DNA of 64,000 bases from the NCBI RefSeq assembly GCF_013868155.1, contig NZ_JACEOG010000001.1:1612001-1676000 (forward strand), given 5' to 3'. Source of the DNA: Aeromicrobium phoceense (GTDB lineage Bacteria > Actinomycetota > Actinomycetes > Propionibacteriales > Nocardioidaceae). This document shows, piece after piece, positions 34,817-43,533 of this stretch. Each line of letters begins with the position of its first letter. The stretch's first letter is position 1. The notes beneath the pieces were generated by a model. It saw only the letters and a list, made by a program, of their open reading frames with translations, was not told where the DNA came from and did not search any database. The position numbers and the translations under genes are program-made.

Positions 34817-36238
34817 GTGACCGAATTGCGCAACGTGGCCGTGATCCTCGCCGGTGGCACCGGGACCCGGGTGGGCCTGGCCATCCCGAAGCAGCTCATC
34901 AAGATCGCCGGCAAGACGATCCTCGAGCACACGATCTCCGTGTTCCAGGCCGCCGACTCGATCGACGAGATCATCATCCTGATGGCGCAGGGCCACCTCG
35001 ACCCGGTGCACGCGATCGTCCGTGACGGCGCCTACCCGAAGGTCACGCAGGTCCTCGAGGGCGGCTCGACCCGCAACGAGACCACCAGCCTGGCGCTGAA
35101 GGCGCTCGGCGAGGAGGAGTGCAACGTCCTCTTCCACGACGCGGTCCGCCCGCTCGTCTCGCAGAAGATCATCACCGACGTCGTCGAGGCGCTGGGCACC
35201 TACGAGGCCGTCGACACCGCGATCCCGTCGGCCGACACCGTGGTGCAGGTTCATGACGAGCGCTCCGGCGACCTCGACACGATCTCCGACGTGCTGCGCC
35301 GCGACCTGCTGCGCCGCGGCCAGACCCCGCAGGCGTTCCGCGCGTCGATCATCCGCGACGCCTACGAGAAGGCGTGGCAGGACCCCGACTTCACCGCCAC
35401 CGACGACTGCACCGTCGTGCTGCGCTACCGCCCCGACGTGCCGATCGCGGTCGTCCAGGGTCACGAGCGGAACATGAAGGTCACCGAGCCGATCGACGTC
35501 TACATTGCCGACAAGCTCTTCCAGCTGGCCTCCGCCGAGACGCCGGAGGAGCTCGACGACGAGGGGTACCGCGCCGCGCTCGAGGGCAAGACGATGGTCG
35601 TGTTCGGCGGCTCCTACGGGATCGGCGGCGACATCGCGAAGCTGGCCGAGTCGTACGGCGCCCAGGTGTACGCGTTCTCGCGCTCGTCCACGGGCACGCA
35701 CGTCGACCGCCGCGAGGACGTCGCCGAGGCCGCGCGTGAGGTCATCGAGAAGGCCGGCCGCGTCGACTACGTCGTGAACACCGCGGGCGTCCTGCCGATC
35801 GGCGACCTCGCGGACACGTCGGAGGAGACGATCTGGGCCGCCACCGAGATCAACTACCTCGCGCCGATCTTCATCGCGCAGGAGTTCCGGCCGCTGCTGG
35901 CCGACTCGAACGGCTCGCTGCTGCTCTTCACGTCCTCGTCCTACACGCGCGGCCGCAAGGGCTACTCGCTGTACTCGTCGGCGAAGGCCGCCACCGTGAA
36001 CCTCACCCAGGCGCTGGCCGACGAGTGGGCCGGTGAGGTGCGCGTGAACTGCGTGAACCCCGAGCGCACGGGCACCCCGATGCGCACCAAGGCGTTCGGC
36101 GAGGAGCCCGAGGGCACGCTGCTGTCGTCGGAAGAGGTCGCCCGTCGCTCGCTCGACGTGCTGGTCGCGTCGATGACCGGCCACGTGATCGACATCCGCC
36201 GCGAGGCGGGCCCGGCCGCCATCGGCGGGGGTCACTGA
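34817..36238 (+). CDS. Bifunctional cytidylyltransferase / SDR reductase (Bcs1-like, CDP-ribitol synthesis)
   Basis: A 473-residue fusion. Residues 1-235 are an IspD/TarI-type cytidylyltransferase (VAVILAGGTGTRVGLAIPKQLIKIAGKTILEHT, VLFHDAVRPLVS, TPQAFRASI, TDDC). Residues about 250-473 are a short-chain dehydrogenase (MVVFGGSYGIGGDIAKLAESYGAQVYAFSR, NTAGVLPIG, YSLYSSAKAA with the YxxxK catalytic pair). This order matches Bcs1/Acs1 of Haemophilus, which reduces ribulose-5-phosphate and makes CDP-ribitol. So it is more likely a teichoic acid/ribitol precursor enzyme than the isoprenoid IspD. GTG 34817 follows TAGCCT (34805-34810) by 6 nt. Confidence 0.85.
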   Translation: MTELRNVAVILAGGTGTRVGLAIPKQLIKIAGKTILEHTISVFQAADSIDEIIILMAQGHLDPVHAIVRDGAYPKVTQVLEGGSTRNETTSLALKALGEEECNVLFHDAVRPLVSQKIITDVVEALGTYEAVDTAIPSADTVVQVHDERSGDLDTISDVLRRDLLRRGQTPQAFRASIIRDAYEKAWQDPDFTATDDCTVVLRYRPDVPIAVVQGHERNMKVTEPIDVYIADKLFQLASAETPEELDDEGYRAALEGKTMVVFGGSYGIGGDIAKLAESYGAQVYAFSRSSTGTHVDRREDVAEAAREVIEKAGRVDYVVNTAGVLPIGDLADTSEETIWAATEINYLAPIFIAQEFRPLLADSNGSLLLFTSSSYTRGRKGYSLYSSAKAATVNLTQALADEWAGEVRVNCVNPERTGTPMRTKAFGEEPEGTLLSSEEVARRSLDVLVASMTGHVIDIRREAGPAAIGGGH

Positions 36239-36244
36239 GGCTCG

Positions 36245-36718
36245 ATGCCCCAGGTCACGGCGGAGGCGTGGGTCCCGGTCCCGCCCGACACGGCGTTCGC
36301 GGTCTCGCAGACCACGGGCGCCGTCCGGATGCGCTGGGACCCCTTCATCCGTGAGCAGCACCTGATCGACGCGGACCGGCCTGCCAAGGGCGTGCGCACG
36401 CACACCCGCGCCCGGGTCGGGCCGCGCATGGTCTCCGAGTACGTCTCCTACCGCCCGCCGACCTCGGTGGGCATGACGATGGTGACGGGTCCGTGGTTCT
36501 TCGCCTCGTTCGGCGGCGGCTGGCGGTTCGTGCCTGACGTCCGGGACGGGCGCGACGGCACGCGCGCCGTCTGGAAGTACACCTACTCCGTGCGCCCGTC
36601 GTGGCTGCGCTTCGTCGCCGAGCCGATCGGCCAATGGCTGCTCGGTCGCGAGATCCGCGCCCGGATCGCGGCGTGGGCGCGGGCGTGCGAGGACCCGGTC
36701 GTCCTCGACTCCCTCTGA
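36245..36718 (+). CDS. SRPBCC (START-like) family protein
   Basis: A 157-residue polyketide cyclase/dehydrase-like protein with a hydrophobic-ligand cavity fold: AEAWVPVPPDTAFAVSQTTGAVRMRWDPF, SVGMTMVTGPWFFASFGGGWRF, and the long C-terminal helix FVAEPIGQWLLGREIRARIAAWARAC. Ligand and function are unknown. It starts 6 bp after the CDP-ribitol gene and may be co-transcribed with it. Confidence 0.8.
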   Translation: MPQVTAEAWVPVPPDTAFAVSQTTGAVRMRWDPFIREQHLIDADRPAKGVRTHTRARVGPRMVSEYVSYRPPTSVGMTMVTGPWFFASFGGGWRFVPDVRDGRDGTRAVWKYTYSVRPSWLRFVAEPIGQWLLGREIRARIAAWARACEDPVVLDSL

Positions 36719-36749
36719 GCGCGTCGCGCGCGATCGCGATACTGGACGC

Positions 36750-37691
36750 GTGACGGTCACCCGGCAGGATGTGCAGGCAGCAGCGCAACGCATCAAAGGC
36801 CGCGTGCGGCGCACGCCGCTGTGGCGGGCGTCCGCCGACGACTCCCTGTGGCTGAAGCTCGAGCAACTCCAGCACTGCGGTGTGTTCAAGACCCGCGGCG
36901 CGTTCAATCGCCAGCTCGCCGGTGTCGAGGCCGGTGAGATCACCGACGCCGGCATCGTGGTGGCGTCGGGCGGGAACGCCGGCCTGGCGCAGGCCTTCGC
37001 GGCCCGCGAGCTCGGCCTGAGGGCCACCGTCTTCGTGCCCGAGTCGGCGCCGCAGGTGAAGGTGGACCGGATCGCGGCGTACGGAGCCGAGGTGCGGCGG
37101 GTCGGCAGCGAGTTCGCGGAGGCGTACCGAGCGTCCGTCGACTTCGCGGAGCAGTCCGGGGCCGTGCTCGCGCACGCCTACGACCAGGTGGAGGTCGCCG
37201 CCGGCGCCGGGACGCTGGCCGAGGAGATCCTCGAGGACGAGCCGTCGATCGACACGATCGTCGTCGCGGTCGGGGGCGGCGGGCTGTTCGCCGGCGTCGC
37301 GGCCTCGGCGCTCGGCCGGGCCCGGGTGGTCGCGGTCGAGCCCGAGCTGTGCCCCACGCTGCACCGCGCGATGGAGGCCGGCGGCCCGGTCGACGTGTCC
37401 GTCTCGGGAGTGGCGGCCGACTCGCTGGGCGCGCGCCGCCTCGGCGACCTCGCCTTCGCAGCGGTCGAGGCCGAGTCGCCGGTTCCGGTCATGGTCACCG
37501 ACGACGAGATCGTCGCGGCCCGGTCGGCGCTGTGGGACGAGTTTCGCGTGCCGTCCGAGCACGGCGCCGCCGCGGCCTACGCGGCGCTGCACTCCGGGCG
37601 GTACGTGCCGCAGCCGGGCGAGCGCGTCGCGGTCGTGGTGTGCGGCGCCAACACCGACACGGCCACCCTGGCCTCGCGACCCGCGCGCTGA
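36750..37691 (+). CDS. Serine/threonine dehydratase-like PLP enzyme
   Basis: A 313-residue fold-type II PLP enzyme. The PLP lysine is in CGVFKTRGAFN; ASGGNAGLAQAFAA is the substrate-binding loop and VAVGGGGLFAGVAAS the phosphate loop. It resembles catabolic threonine/serine dehydratases without a regulatory domain; it lacks an ACT domain. GTG 36750 lies 6 nt after GATACT (36738-36743), suggesting a leaderless mRNA. Confidence 0.88.
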   Translation: MTVTRQDVQAAAQRIKGRVRRTPLWRASADDSLWLKLEQLQHCGVFKTRGAFNRQLAGVEAGEITDAGIVVASGGNAGLAQAFAARELGLRATVFVPESAPQVKVDRIAAYGAEVRRVGSEFAEAYRASVDFAEQSGAVLAHAYDQVEVAAGAGTLAEEILEDEPSIDTIVVAVGGGGLFAGVAASALGRARVVAVEPELCPTLHRAMEAGGPVDVSVSGVAADSLGARRLGDLAFAAVEAESPVPVMVTDDEIVAARSALWDEFRVPSEHGAAAAYAALHSGRYVPQPGERVAVVVCGANTDTATLASRPAR

Positions 37692-37800
37692 CCTCGCGGT
37701 CCTGATGATGGGTCGATTCGGCCCACATATGGGCCTCAGCGACTCAACTTCCCTCCGGTCGTGCGGTTGCCTCGGGCGGGTCCCGCCGCGAGCATGAGGG

Positions 37801-38631
37801 ATGACCGCGCCGCTGAGCAGGAGGCTGATGGTGGTCCTTCTCGTGACGCTGCTGATCGTCGGGACGGGGGTGCTCGCCGTGTGGTTCCTGCAGCGCCAGC
37901 TGATCTACTTCCCGGACTCCGAGCCGGTGCCGTCGGCCGCTGAGGTGGTCGACGGCGCGCGGGACGTCACTCTCCGCACGGAGGACGGGCTCGACCTCGA
38001 AGCCTGGTTCGTCCCGGCGGCGGAGGCGACCGACAAGGGCCTCGCGGTGCTCGTCGCACCCGGCAACGGCGGGAACCGGTTGAGCCGCGCCGAGTTCGCC
38101 ACGGCGCTGAGCCGTCGCGGGCTTGCCGTGCTGCTGATGGACTACCGCGGCTACGGCGGGAACCCAGGCCGGCCGAGTGAGTCGGGACTCGCCGCCGATG
38201 CGGACGCCGCCGCGGTCGCGCTGGAGGAGCTCGGCTACCCGCCCTCGCGGACCATCCACTTCGGCGAGTCGCTCGGCACCGGCGTCGTGGCGGCGCTCCA
38301 GGTCAGGACGCCGCCGGCGGGCGTGGTGCTGCGGTCGCCGTTCACCGAGCTCGCCGACGTTGGGGCCCACCACTACCCGTGGCTGCCGGTGCGCCTGCTG
38401 CTGCGCGACCGGTTCCCCGTTTCCGAGCACCTCGCGGACAGTGACGTGCCCGTCACGGTGATCTACGGGAACCGCGACTCGATCGTCCCCACGGCGCTCA
38501 GCGAGCAGGTCGCGGACGAGGTCCCGTCGCTGTTCGAGCGCGTGGAGCTCACCGCCGACCACAACGACGCCGTCATGTTCGGGGCGCCGGTCGCCGACGC
38601 CGTCCTGCGCCTGGCGAACGAGGTCAGGTGA
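37801..38631 (+). CDS. Membrane-anchored alpha/beta hydrolase
   Basis: A 276-residue protein with one N-terminal helix (LMVVLLVTLLIVGTGVLAVWFL), then an alpha/beta hydrolase fold. The oxyanion region is VAPGNGGNRLSRAEFA, the nucleophile elbow is FGESLGTGVV (Ser), and the acid and histidine are in VIYGNRDSIVP and ADHNDAVMF. It resembles the ABHD13/Bem46 group of serine hydrolases. A GAGGG ribosome binding site precedes ATG 37801. The 110-bp upstream gap holds GGCCCA-CATA-TGGGCC (37720s), a possible small operator. Confidence 0.85.
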   Translation: MTAPLSRRLMVVLLVTLLIVGTGVLAVWFLQRQLIYFPDSEPVPSAAEVVDGARDVTLRTEDGLDLEAWFVPAAEATDKGLAVLVAPGNGGNRLSRAEFATALSRRGLAVLLMDYRGYGGNPGRPSESGLAADADAAAVALEELGYPPSRTIHFGESLGTGVVAALQVRTPPAGVVLRSPFTELADVGAHHYPWLPVRLLLRDRFPVSEHLADSDVPVTVIYGNRDSIVPTALSEQVADEVPSLFERVELTADHNDAVMFGAPVADAVLRLANEVR

Positions 38632-38638
38632 AAGCTCC

Positions 38639-39265
38639 TCAGCGAAGCTCGGCGGTGAGCGGCTCCAGGCCCGGGCCCTCGAGGTCCTCGAGCGCGACCG
38701 CCCGTCCCGTCAGCACGAGCAGGAGGGACAGCGCCGGACCGCTGACCTCGGGGCCGTCGCCGAGCGCGACGTCGGAGTCCGTTGCCGAGAGCCGCACGTG
38801 CGTGAGGAGCTCCTTCCCACCGCCGAACGACCGCGGCGTGCGGGACTGGAGGTGGATCGCCCGCTCGACGGCCTCCTGCGGGTAGGCGCGGGCGATGGCC
38901 AGCGGCCGCCGGATGTCCTCGCCGTGGACGATCGCCTCCACGAGCCGGCTGTCGAGCGGCGCGGGTGGGGTGGTCGTGCGCTTCGCTACCGAACGGAGCC
39001 CTCGAAGCGTCTCCGCAGGAGTCGCGCCGCGATGGCGCCGGACGCCCCGGTCGTTCTGGCGGTCGAAGTCGAACCGTGCGCGCGCGAGTCCCGCGACGAA
39101 ACCGACGCGCGTGGTGAGCGCCGTGTCCACGAGGTGCGCGACGACGACGTGCACCGTCCACGCGGCGCACAGGGACGGGGTGTCCCAGGCGGCGGCGGGC
39201 AGCTGCTCCAGATCGGCGATCAGCGCATCGCGCTCGGCGTGGACGATCGGCCAGACGTCGGTCAT
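38639..39265 (-). CDS. Maleylpyruvate isomerase-type mycothiol-dependent DinB protein (TIGR03083)
   Basis: A 208-residue helix-bundle protein of the DinB/MDMPI-N group. Metal ligands are visible as the histidine in VVVAHLVDTAL and the pair in VEAIVHGEDIRRPLA; the motif CAAWTVHVVVAHL matches the family C-x-W-x(n)-H segment. Relatives use mycothiol as cofactor, in keeping with an actinobacterium. ATG 39265 is preferred over GTG 39271 because AGGGA lies 6 nt before it. Confidence 0.85.
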   Translation of the reverse strand: MTDVWPIVHAERDALIADLEQLPAAAWDTPSLCAAWTVHVVVAHLVDTALTTRVGFVAGLARARFDFDRQNDRGVRRHRGATPAETLRGLRSVAKRTTTPPAPLDSRLVEAIVHGEDIRRPLAIARAYPQEAVERAIHLQSRTPRSFGGGKELLTHVRLSATDSDVALGDGPEVSGPALSLLLVLTGRAVALEDLEGPGLEPLTAELR

Positions 39266-39334
39266 GCGCACTCCCTAGGGTCGGAACCGGTTGGCGCTCA
39301 GACTACGGACCCGTCGTCCACTACGGTGCCGAGC

Positions 39335-40342
39335 ATGAGAGCCGTCCTGCAGACCCGCTACGGGTCCGTCGACGATCTCCGCGTGGGTGAGATCGACCGC
39401 CCGGAGCCCGCTGAAGACGAGGTGCTGGTCCGGGTGCGGGCCGCGTCGGTGCACCCGGACGTGTGGCACGTCGTGGCAGGGAAGCCCACCGTCCTGCGGC
39501 TCATGGGCTCCGGGGTCCGGCGTCCGCGCCAGCAGGTGCCCGGCACCGACGTCGCGGGCGTGGTCGAGTCGGTGGGCCGCGAGGTCACGCGGTTCAAGCC
39601 GGGCGACGAGGTGTTCGGCGAGACGATCCGCGGCGTCCAGTGGCGCAACGGCGGCGCCTGGGCCGAGTTCGCGACCGCGCCCGAGGTGGGGCTCGCGCAC
39701 AAGCCCTCCGGTGTCACGTTCGAGGAGGCCTCGGCGGTGCCGACGGCCGGCCTCATCGCGCTCAACAACCTCCCGCAGCGGTGGGTGCCGGCGGGATCGC
39801 GGGTGCTGGTGAACGGGGCCGGCGGGGGAGTGGGCGCGATCGCGGTGCAGCTCGCCAAGGCGTACGGCGCGGAGGTCACGGCGGTCGAGCACACGAGCAA
39901 GCTCGACCTGGTTCGCTCGCTCGGCGCCGACCGCGTGATCGACTACACCGCCGAGGACTTCACCCGCAGCGGCGACCGCTGGGACGTCATCTTCGACGTG
40001 CCGGGCAACCATCCGTTCCGGGAGGTGCGCCGCGTGCTCGACCCGCACGGTCGCTACCTCCTCATCGGCCACGATGCGTTCGGTGCGGGCGGACACCACT
40101 GGCTCGGCGGCATCCCGCTCCAGCTCGGGCTCATGGCGCGCTCCGCGGTCAACCCCCAGCTGCGCGGCCCGTCGTTCGCCTCCCCGGACAAGCGCGAGCT
40201 GATGGGCACGCTGACGCAGCTCATGGAGACCGGGCAACTGCGCGTGGTGGTCGACCGCACGTTCCCGCTCGAGCAGGCGCCCGAGGCGCTGCGCCACCTC
40301 ATGTCGGGCCGGGCGCTGGGCCGGGTCGTCATCCGTCCGTGA
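39335..40342 (+). CDS. NAD(P)-dependent alcohol dehydrogenase / quinone oxidoreductase
   Basis: A 335-residue zinc-free medium-chain reductase: GroES-like domain (DEVLVRVRAASVHPDVWHVVAGKP, PGTDVAGVVESVGREVTRFKPGDEVFG), nucleotide-binding NGAGGGVGAIAVQLAKAYGAEVTAVE, and C-terminal LRHLMSGRALGRVVI. Belongs to the same superfamily as the 17251 gene but to a different branch. ATG 39335 is 7 nt after TACGGT (39322-39327), a leaderless start. Confidence 0.88.
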   Translation: MRAVLQTRYGSVDDLRVGEIDRPEPAEDEVLVRVRAASVHPDVWHVVAGKPTVLRLMGSGVRRPRQQVPGTDVAGVVESVGREVTRFKPGDEVFGETIRGVQWRNGGAWAEFATAPEVGLAHKPSGVTFEEASAVPTAGLIALNNLPQRWVPAGSRVLVNGAGGGVGAIAVQLAKAYGAEVTAVEHTSKLDLVRSLGADRVIDYTAEDFTRSGDRWDVIFDVPGNHPFREVRRVLDPHGRYLLIGHDAFGAGGHHWLGGIPLQLGLMARSAVNPQLRGPSFASPDKRELMGTLTQLMETGQLRVVVDRTFPLEQAPEALRHLMSGRALGRVVIRP

Positions 40343-40381
40343 GCCTGTCGCATCGGCCCCGGCCGGGCGTACGCTCCGAGG

Positions 40382-41191
40382 ATGAGCGCCGATGAGCTGC
40401 TTCCACCCCTCCCGTCCGATGCCTTCGAGCGCGTCCTGTGCGTCGTGGCGCACCCGGACGACGTCGAGTACGGCACGTCGTCCGCGGTCGCGCGGTGGAC
40501 GAGCGAGGGCATCGACGTCGCCTACCTCCTGCTGACGCGCGGCGAGGCCGGCATGGACGCGCTGCCGCCCAAGGAGACGGCCGAGCTGCGGCAGCGCGAG
40601 CAGATCGCCGCCTCGGAGATCGTGGGCGTCTCGGACGTGCAGTTCCTCGACTACCCCGACGGGATCCTGGAGTACTCGCTGGCGATGCGCCGGGACATCT
40701 CGATGGCGATCCGGCGCTTCCGGCCCGACGCGGTCCTGGTGGGCTCGTGGGACATCGAGTTCGTCGCGGGGCTGAACCAGGCCGATCACCGGGTGGCCGG
40801 GCTGGCGGCCCTCGACGCGGTGCGCGACGCCGGCAACCGGTGGGTGTTCCCCGAGCTGCTCTCGGAGGGGCTGGAGCCGTGGTCGCCGCGGTGGCTGCTC
40901 GTGTCCGGTGACTCCGCGCCGACCCACGGCGTCGACGTCACGGGCGAGCCGCTCGAGAAGGGGATCGCCTCGCTCGAGGCGCACGGTCAGTACCTCGCGG
41001 GCATCGAGGGACATCCGCCGCCGCGCCCCATGATCACGGGGATCACCAAGATGCAGGGACGCCGAGTGGGCGTCGCGCACGCCGTGCTGTTCCGCGCCTT
41101 CGACTTCCAGGCCCCGCCGCCGATCGCGCGGGAGGCGATGGGGCTCAGTGGAGGGGCTTCACCCGAGGAACCTCCGCTGGGCCTGAGCTGA
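40382..41191 (+). CDS. PIG-L family deacetylase
   Basis: A 269-residue zinc-dependent N-acetylglucosaminylphosphatidylinositol-deacetylase-like enzyme. The metal site is VAHPDDVEYG (HPDD) plus the distal histidine in NQADHRVAG; LLTRGEAGMDALPPKETAELRQREQIAASEIVGV is the family helix. In actinobacteria the superfamily includes MshB and Mca of mycothiol metabolism, but this member may act on another amide. TACGCT (40370-40375) lies 6 nt before ATG 40382. Confidence 0.9.
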   Translation: MSADELLPPLPSDAFERVLCVVAHPDDVEYGTSSAVARWTSEGIDVAYLLLTRGEAGMDALPPKETAELRQREQIAASEIVGVSDVQFLDYPDGILEYSLAMRRDISMAIRRFRPDAVLVGSWDIEFVAGLNQADHRVAGLAALDAVRDAGNRWVFPELLSEGLEPWSPRWLLVSGDSAPTHGVDVTGEPLEKGIASLEAHGQYLAGIEGHPPPRPMITGITKMQGRRVGVAHAVLFRAFDFQAPPPIAREAMGLSGGASPEEPPLGLS

Positions 41192-41218
41192 CTGAGACGC
41201 GAGGGTGCCCCGAAGGGG

Positions 41219-41638
41219 TCACGTCCAGAGCCGGCCGTCGATGTAGAACGGCGCTCCGGGTGTCGTCGCCGCGGTGATCGCCTCGAGGGCGGCCGCGGCG
41301 GCGGCGGGCTGGCGCCCGTCGAAGGCACCCACGCGGTTCGCGAGCGCCAGGTCGTAAGGAGGCTCGCCGGGCTCGAGGGCGAACGACTCCACGGGCGAGC
41401 ACCTGACGCCCACGAGTCCGTCGCGGATCTCGGCTGCGCAGGCTCTTTCGGTGGCCGCGGTGCCGCGTTCGGACCGGTCGACGACGAGGACGAAACCGGT
41501 CGGCCGCACTCCCGCGGCGATGGCACGGGCCAGTGGACCGGGCGCGCCGCCGATCTCGAGAACGCGCAGCCCGGGCCGCAGCGGCAGTACGTCGAGTACC
41601 TCCGCGAGTCGTGAAGAAAGCTTCGGACTCGGGTCCAT
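41219..41638 (-). CDS. Class I SAM-dependent methyltransferase-like protein
   Basis: A short 139-residue methyltransferase core: motif I is VLEIGGAPGPLARAIA, motif II VLVVDRSERG, and a weak post motif NRVGAFDG replaces the usual catalytic region. It is smaller than most family members (no C-terminal extension), so it may bind SAM without an identified target. It is convergent with the PIG-L gene (28-bp gap) and its start at ATG 41638 is 85 bp from the divergent nitroreductase gene. Confidence 0.7.
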   Translation of the reverse strand: MDPSPKLSSRLAEVLDVLPLRPGLRVLEIGGAPGPLARAIAAGVRPTGFVLVVDRSERGTAATERACAAEIRDGLVGVRCSPVESFALEPGEPPYDLALANRVGAFDGRQPAAAAAALEAITAATTPGAPFYIDGRLWT

Positions 41639-41723
41639 GACGTCATCCTCGCAGCCGTCGACGTGAGCGGAGACACGCTCCGGACGTGGAATCCTCGGCT
41701 CGGCGTGGCGCGTTAGTTGAAAT

Positions 41724-42320
41724 GTGAACAATTCTCTGCGTCTGTCCCCCGAAGCCCAGGACCTGCTGTTCCGTGAGGCCCGCACCGCCAACTCCTTCAC
41801 CGACGAGCCGGTGACCGACGAGCAGGTCGCGGCCATCCAGGACCTCGTGAAGTACGGGCCGACCGCGATGAACTGCCAGCCCCTGCGCGTCGTGCTGATC
41901 CGCAGCGACGAGGCTCGCTCGCGGCTGCTGAAGCACATGGCGGACGGGAACCGCGACAAGACGGCGACCGCGCCGCTGGTGGCCGTGCTGGCCGCCGACA
42001 CGAACTTCAACGAGCACCTGCCCACCGTCTTCCCGCACGCGGAGGGCGCCAAGGACTGGTTCCCGGACGCGGACGCCCGTGAGGCGATGGCCCGCTTCAA
42101 CGCCGGCATCCAGGTCGGCTACTTCGTGATGGGCGTGCGCGCCGCAGGCCTGGCCGCGGGCCCGATGACCGGGTTCGACGCCGCCGGCATCGACGAGGAC
42201 CTGCTGGCCGGCACCGGCTACAAGTCGATGGTCGTCGTCAACATCGGCCACCCCGGCGAGAACGCCTGGTTCGACCGCCTGCCGCGTCTCGAGCACGAGC
42301 AGGTCGTCACCGCGCTCTGA
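41724..42320 (+). CDS. Nitroreductase family protein (malonic semialdehyde reductase/RutE-like)
   Basis: A 198-residue FMN nitroreductase. ARTANSFTDEPVTDEQVAAIQDLVKYGPTAMNCQPLRVVLI has the RutE-style N(C)QP element in place of NxxP; RFNAGIQVGYFVMGVRAAGLAAGPMTGFDAAGID is the family's FMN-binding helix-turn. Likely reduces 3-oxopropanoate or other small carbonyl or nitro compounds. Starts with GTG 41724. No pyrimidine-catabolism (rut) genes are nearby. Confidence 0.88.
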   Translation: MNNSLRLSPEAQDLLFREARTANSFTDEPVTDEQVAAIQDLVKYGPTAMNCQPLRVVLIRSDEARSRLLKHMADGNRDKTATAPLVAVLAADTNFNEHLPTVFPHAEGAKDWFPDADAREAMARFNAGIQVGYFVMGVRAAGLAAGPMTGFDAAGIDEDLLAGTGYKSMVVVNIGHPGENAWFDRLPRLEHEQVVTAL

Positions 42321-42324
42321 GCCG

Positions 42325-43392
42325 TCAGAGGAGCGGGCGGGTCGTCGGGGGAGCGTCCTCGGCGTCCGGCCCGTGACCCCGGCGCGTGACCTCGGCGCGC
42401 GCCCGGTCGATGCCACCGTGCTCGAGCGCGGCGACGTGCGACTCGCCCTCCCACGCGACGCTGCCCCGGTGCCGCACTGTGACGCGCATGTGCGCGCCGA
42501 GGTGCTCGATCGCGCCGGGCACGTTGCGCCGTTCGAGGGGGAGGGGCACCGGCAGCACGTGAGCGCTGGCGAGGCTGCCCGATCCCTCGATGTCGACGCG
42601 CCACCGCGCGCTGCGGCCCTGGAGCGACCAGCGCTCGTCTGTGACCTCCGCCCGCACGGGTGAGACGACCGGGTCGCCGAGGCGGATCACCGAGCCGTCG
42701 GGCAGCCGCACGACCACGGCCGTGACGGTGGTGCGCAGCGGCCCCGCGGTGACCTCGCCGCCGGCGAACGCGACGCACACCGACGGGTCGGCGAAGCCCT
42801 GCGCCTGGCCCCACCACCACGAGTCGGGGAACCCGCCCTTGCCCCAGTTCTTCTCCGCGTAGACCGACCAGCCGTCGAGCTCCCACGTCTCGTCGCCGAC
42901 CACGGCCGTGCCGTGCGCGGACCCGCCGAGCAGCCACGGGTGCCAGTACTGGTTGAGCCCGGGGACCGACTGGAACACGCTCGACCCGCCGAAGCTGCGC
43001 CGCGGCCAGGGCACTGGCTTCGTGATCCGGACGTCGAGCCGCGCGTCCGGCGCGAGGTCGACGTGGAGGCTGTCGGTCGTGCCTTTGAGGGCGTCACCCG
43101 AGGTCACGCCCAGCTCGTGTTCGTCGGCGTGGCCCTCGGGGTGCGCCGTGGTGTGGAGGAAGCCATTCGGGTGCGCCGCGATCCCGAGGGTCGACCACGT
43201 CCCGTCGGCCGCCCGGTTCACTCCGTTCAGTGCGATCACCACGCGGCCAGTGGCGGGGTCGGTGAAACGCCAGAAGTAGCCTTCCATCGCGACCCCGTGC
43301 GCAGGCAAAGGGTCCCCGAACGGCCTGTCCGCCCCGTTCGCGCGGTACGTGACCTTCACGGATCCGACGGCACGACGCAGCGGCGATGTCAT
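42325..43392 (-). CDS. Tocopherol cyclase-like protein
   Basis: A 355-residue beta-rich protein of the tocopherol cyclase family: MEGYFWRFTDPATGRVVIALNGVNR, QYWHPWLLGGSAHGTAVVG, WSVYAEKNWGKGGFPDSWWWGQAQGF, which holds the typical YxEKNWG segment. Bacterial members outside cyanobacteria do not make tocopherol; they may act on isoprenoid or lipid substrates, or have no catalytic role. It is convergent with the nitroreductase gene, 4 bp apart. It is the last high-GC gene before the low-GC island. Confidence 0.82.
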   Translation of the reverse strand: MTSPLRRAVGSVKVTYRANGADRPFGDPLPAHGVAMEGYFWRFTDPATGRVVIALNGVNRAADGTWSTLGIAAHPNGFLHTTAHPEGHADEHELGVTSGDALKGTTDSLHVDLAPDARLDVRITKPVPWPRRSFGGSSVFQSVPGLNQYWHPWLLGGSAHGTAVVGDETWELDGWSVYAEKNWGKGGFPDSWWWGQAQGFADPSVCVAFAGGEVTAGPLRTTVTAVVVRLPDGSVIRLGDPVVSPVRAEVTDERWSLQGRSARWRVDIEGSGSLASAHVLPVPLPLERRNVPGAIEHLGAHMRVTVRHRGSVAWEGESHVAALEHGGIDRARAEVTRRGHGPDAEDAPPTTRPLL

Positions 43393-43456
43393 TTCCGCAC
43401 TATCGCAGAGGACTCAACTGGCGGCATTCGCTCGACGCGATGACATCCCGCGGCGT

Positions 43457-43467
43457 CCCCCCCCCCC
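43457..43467 (+). other. C11 homopolymer at the island edge
   Basis: Eleven consecutive C residues lie in the 141-bp gap between the tocopherol cyclase-like gene and the reverse transcriptase gene. Such a run is prone to slippage in copying and to sequencing error. No gene depends on it. The rest of the gap shows no recognisable feature. Confidence 0.9.
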
Positions 43468-43533
43468 GGATCGATGCGGAGGAACTCCTCTCGGAGGCAG
43501 CGAGACGGGCACCGGGTTGGTGTTGCTCGGCGC

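Noticed and set aside
34817-35520. Annotation as IspD
   Set aside because: The fused SDR domain and domain order match Bcs1-type CDP-ribitol enzymes better than IspD.
37718-37733. GGCCCA-CATA-TGGGCC as a terminator
   Set aside because: No T-tract follows and the stem is only 6 bp; at most a small operator.
43457-43467. C11 run as a phase-variation switch
   Set aside because: It lies between genes and far from any promoter or start that it could clearly affect.
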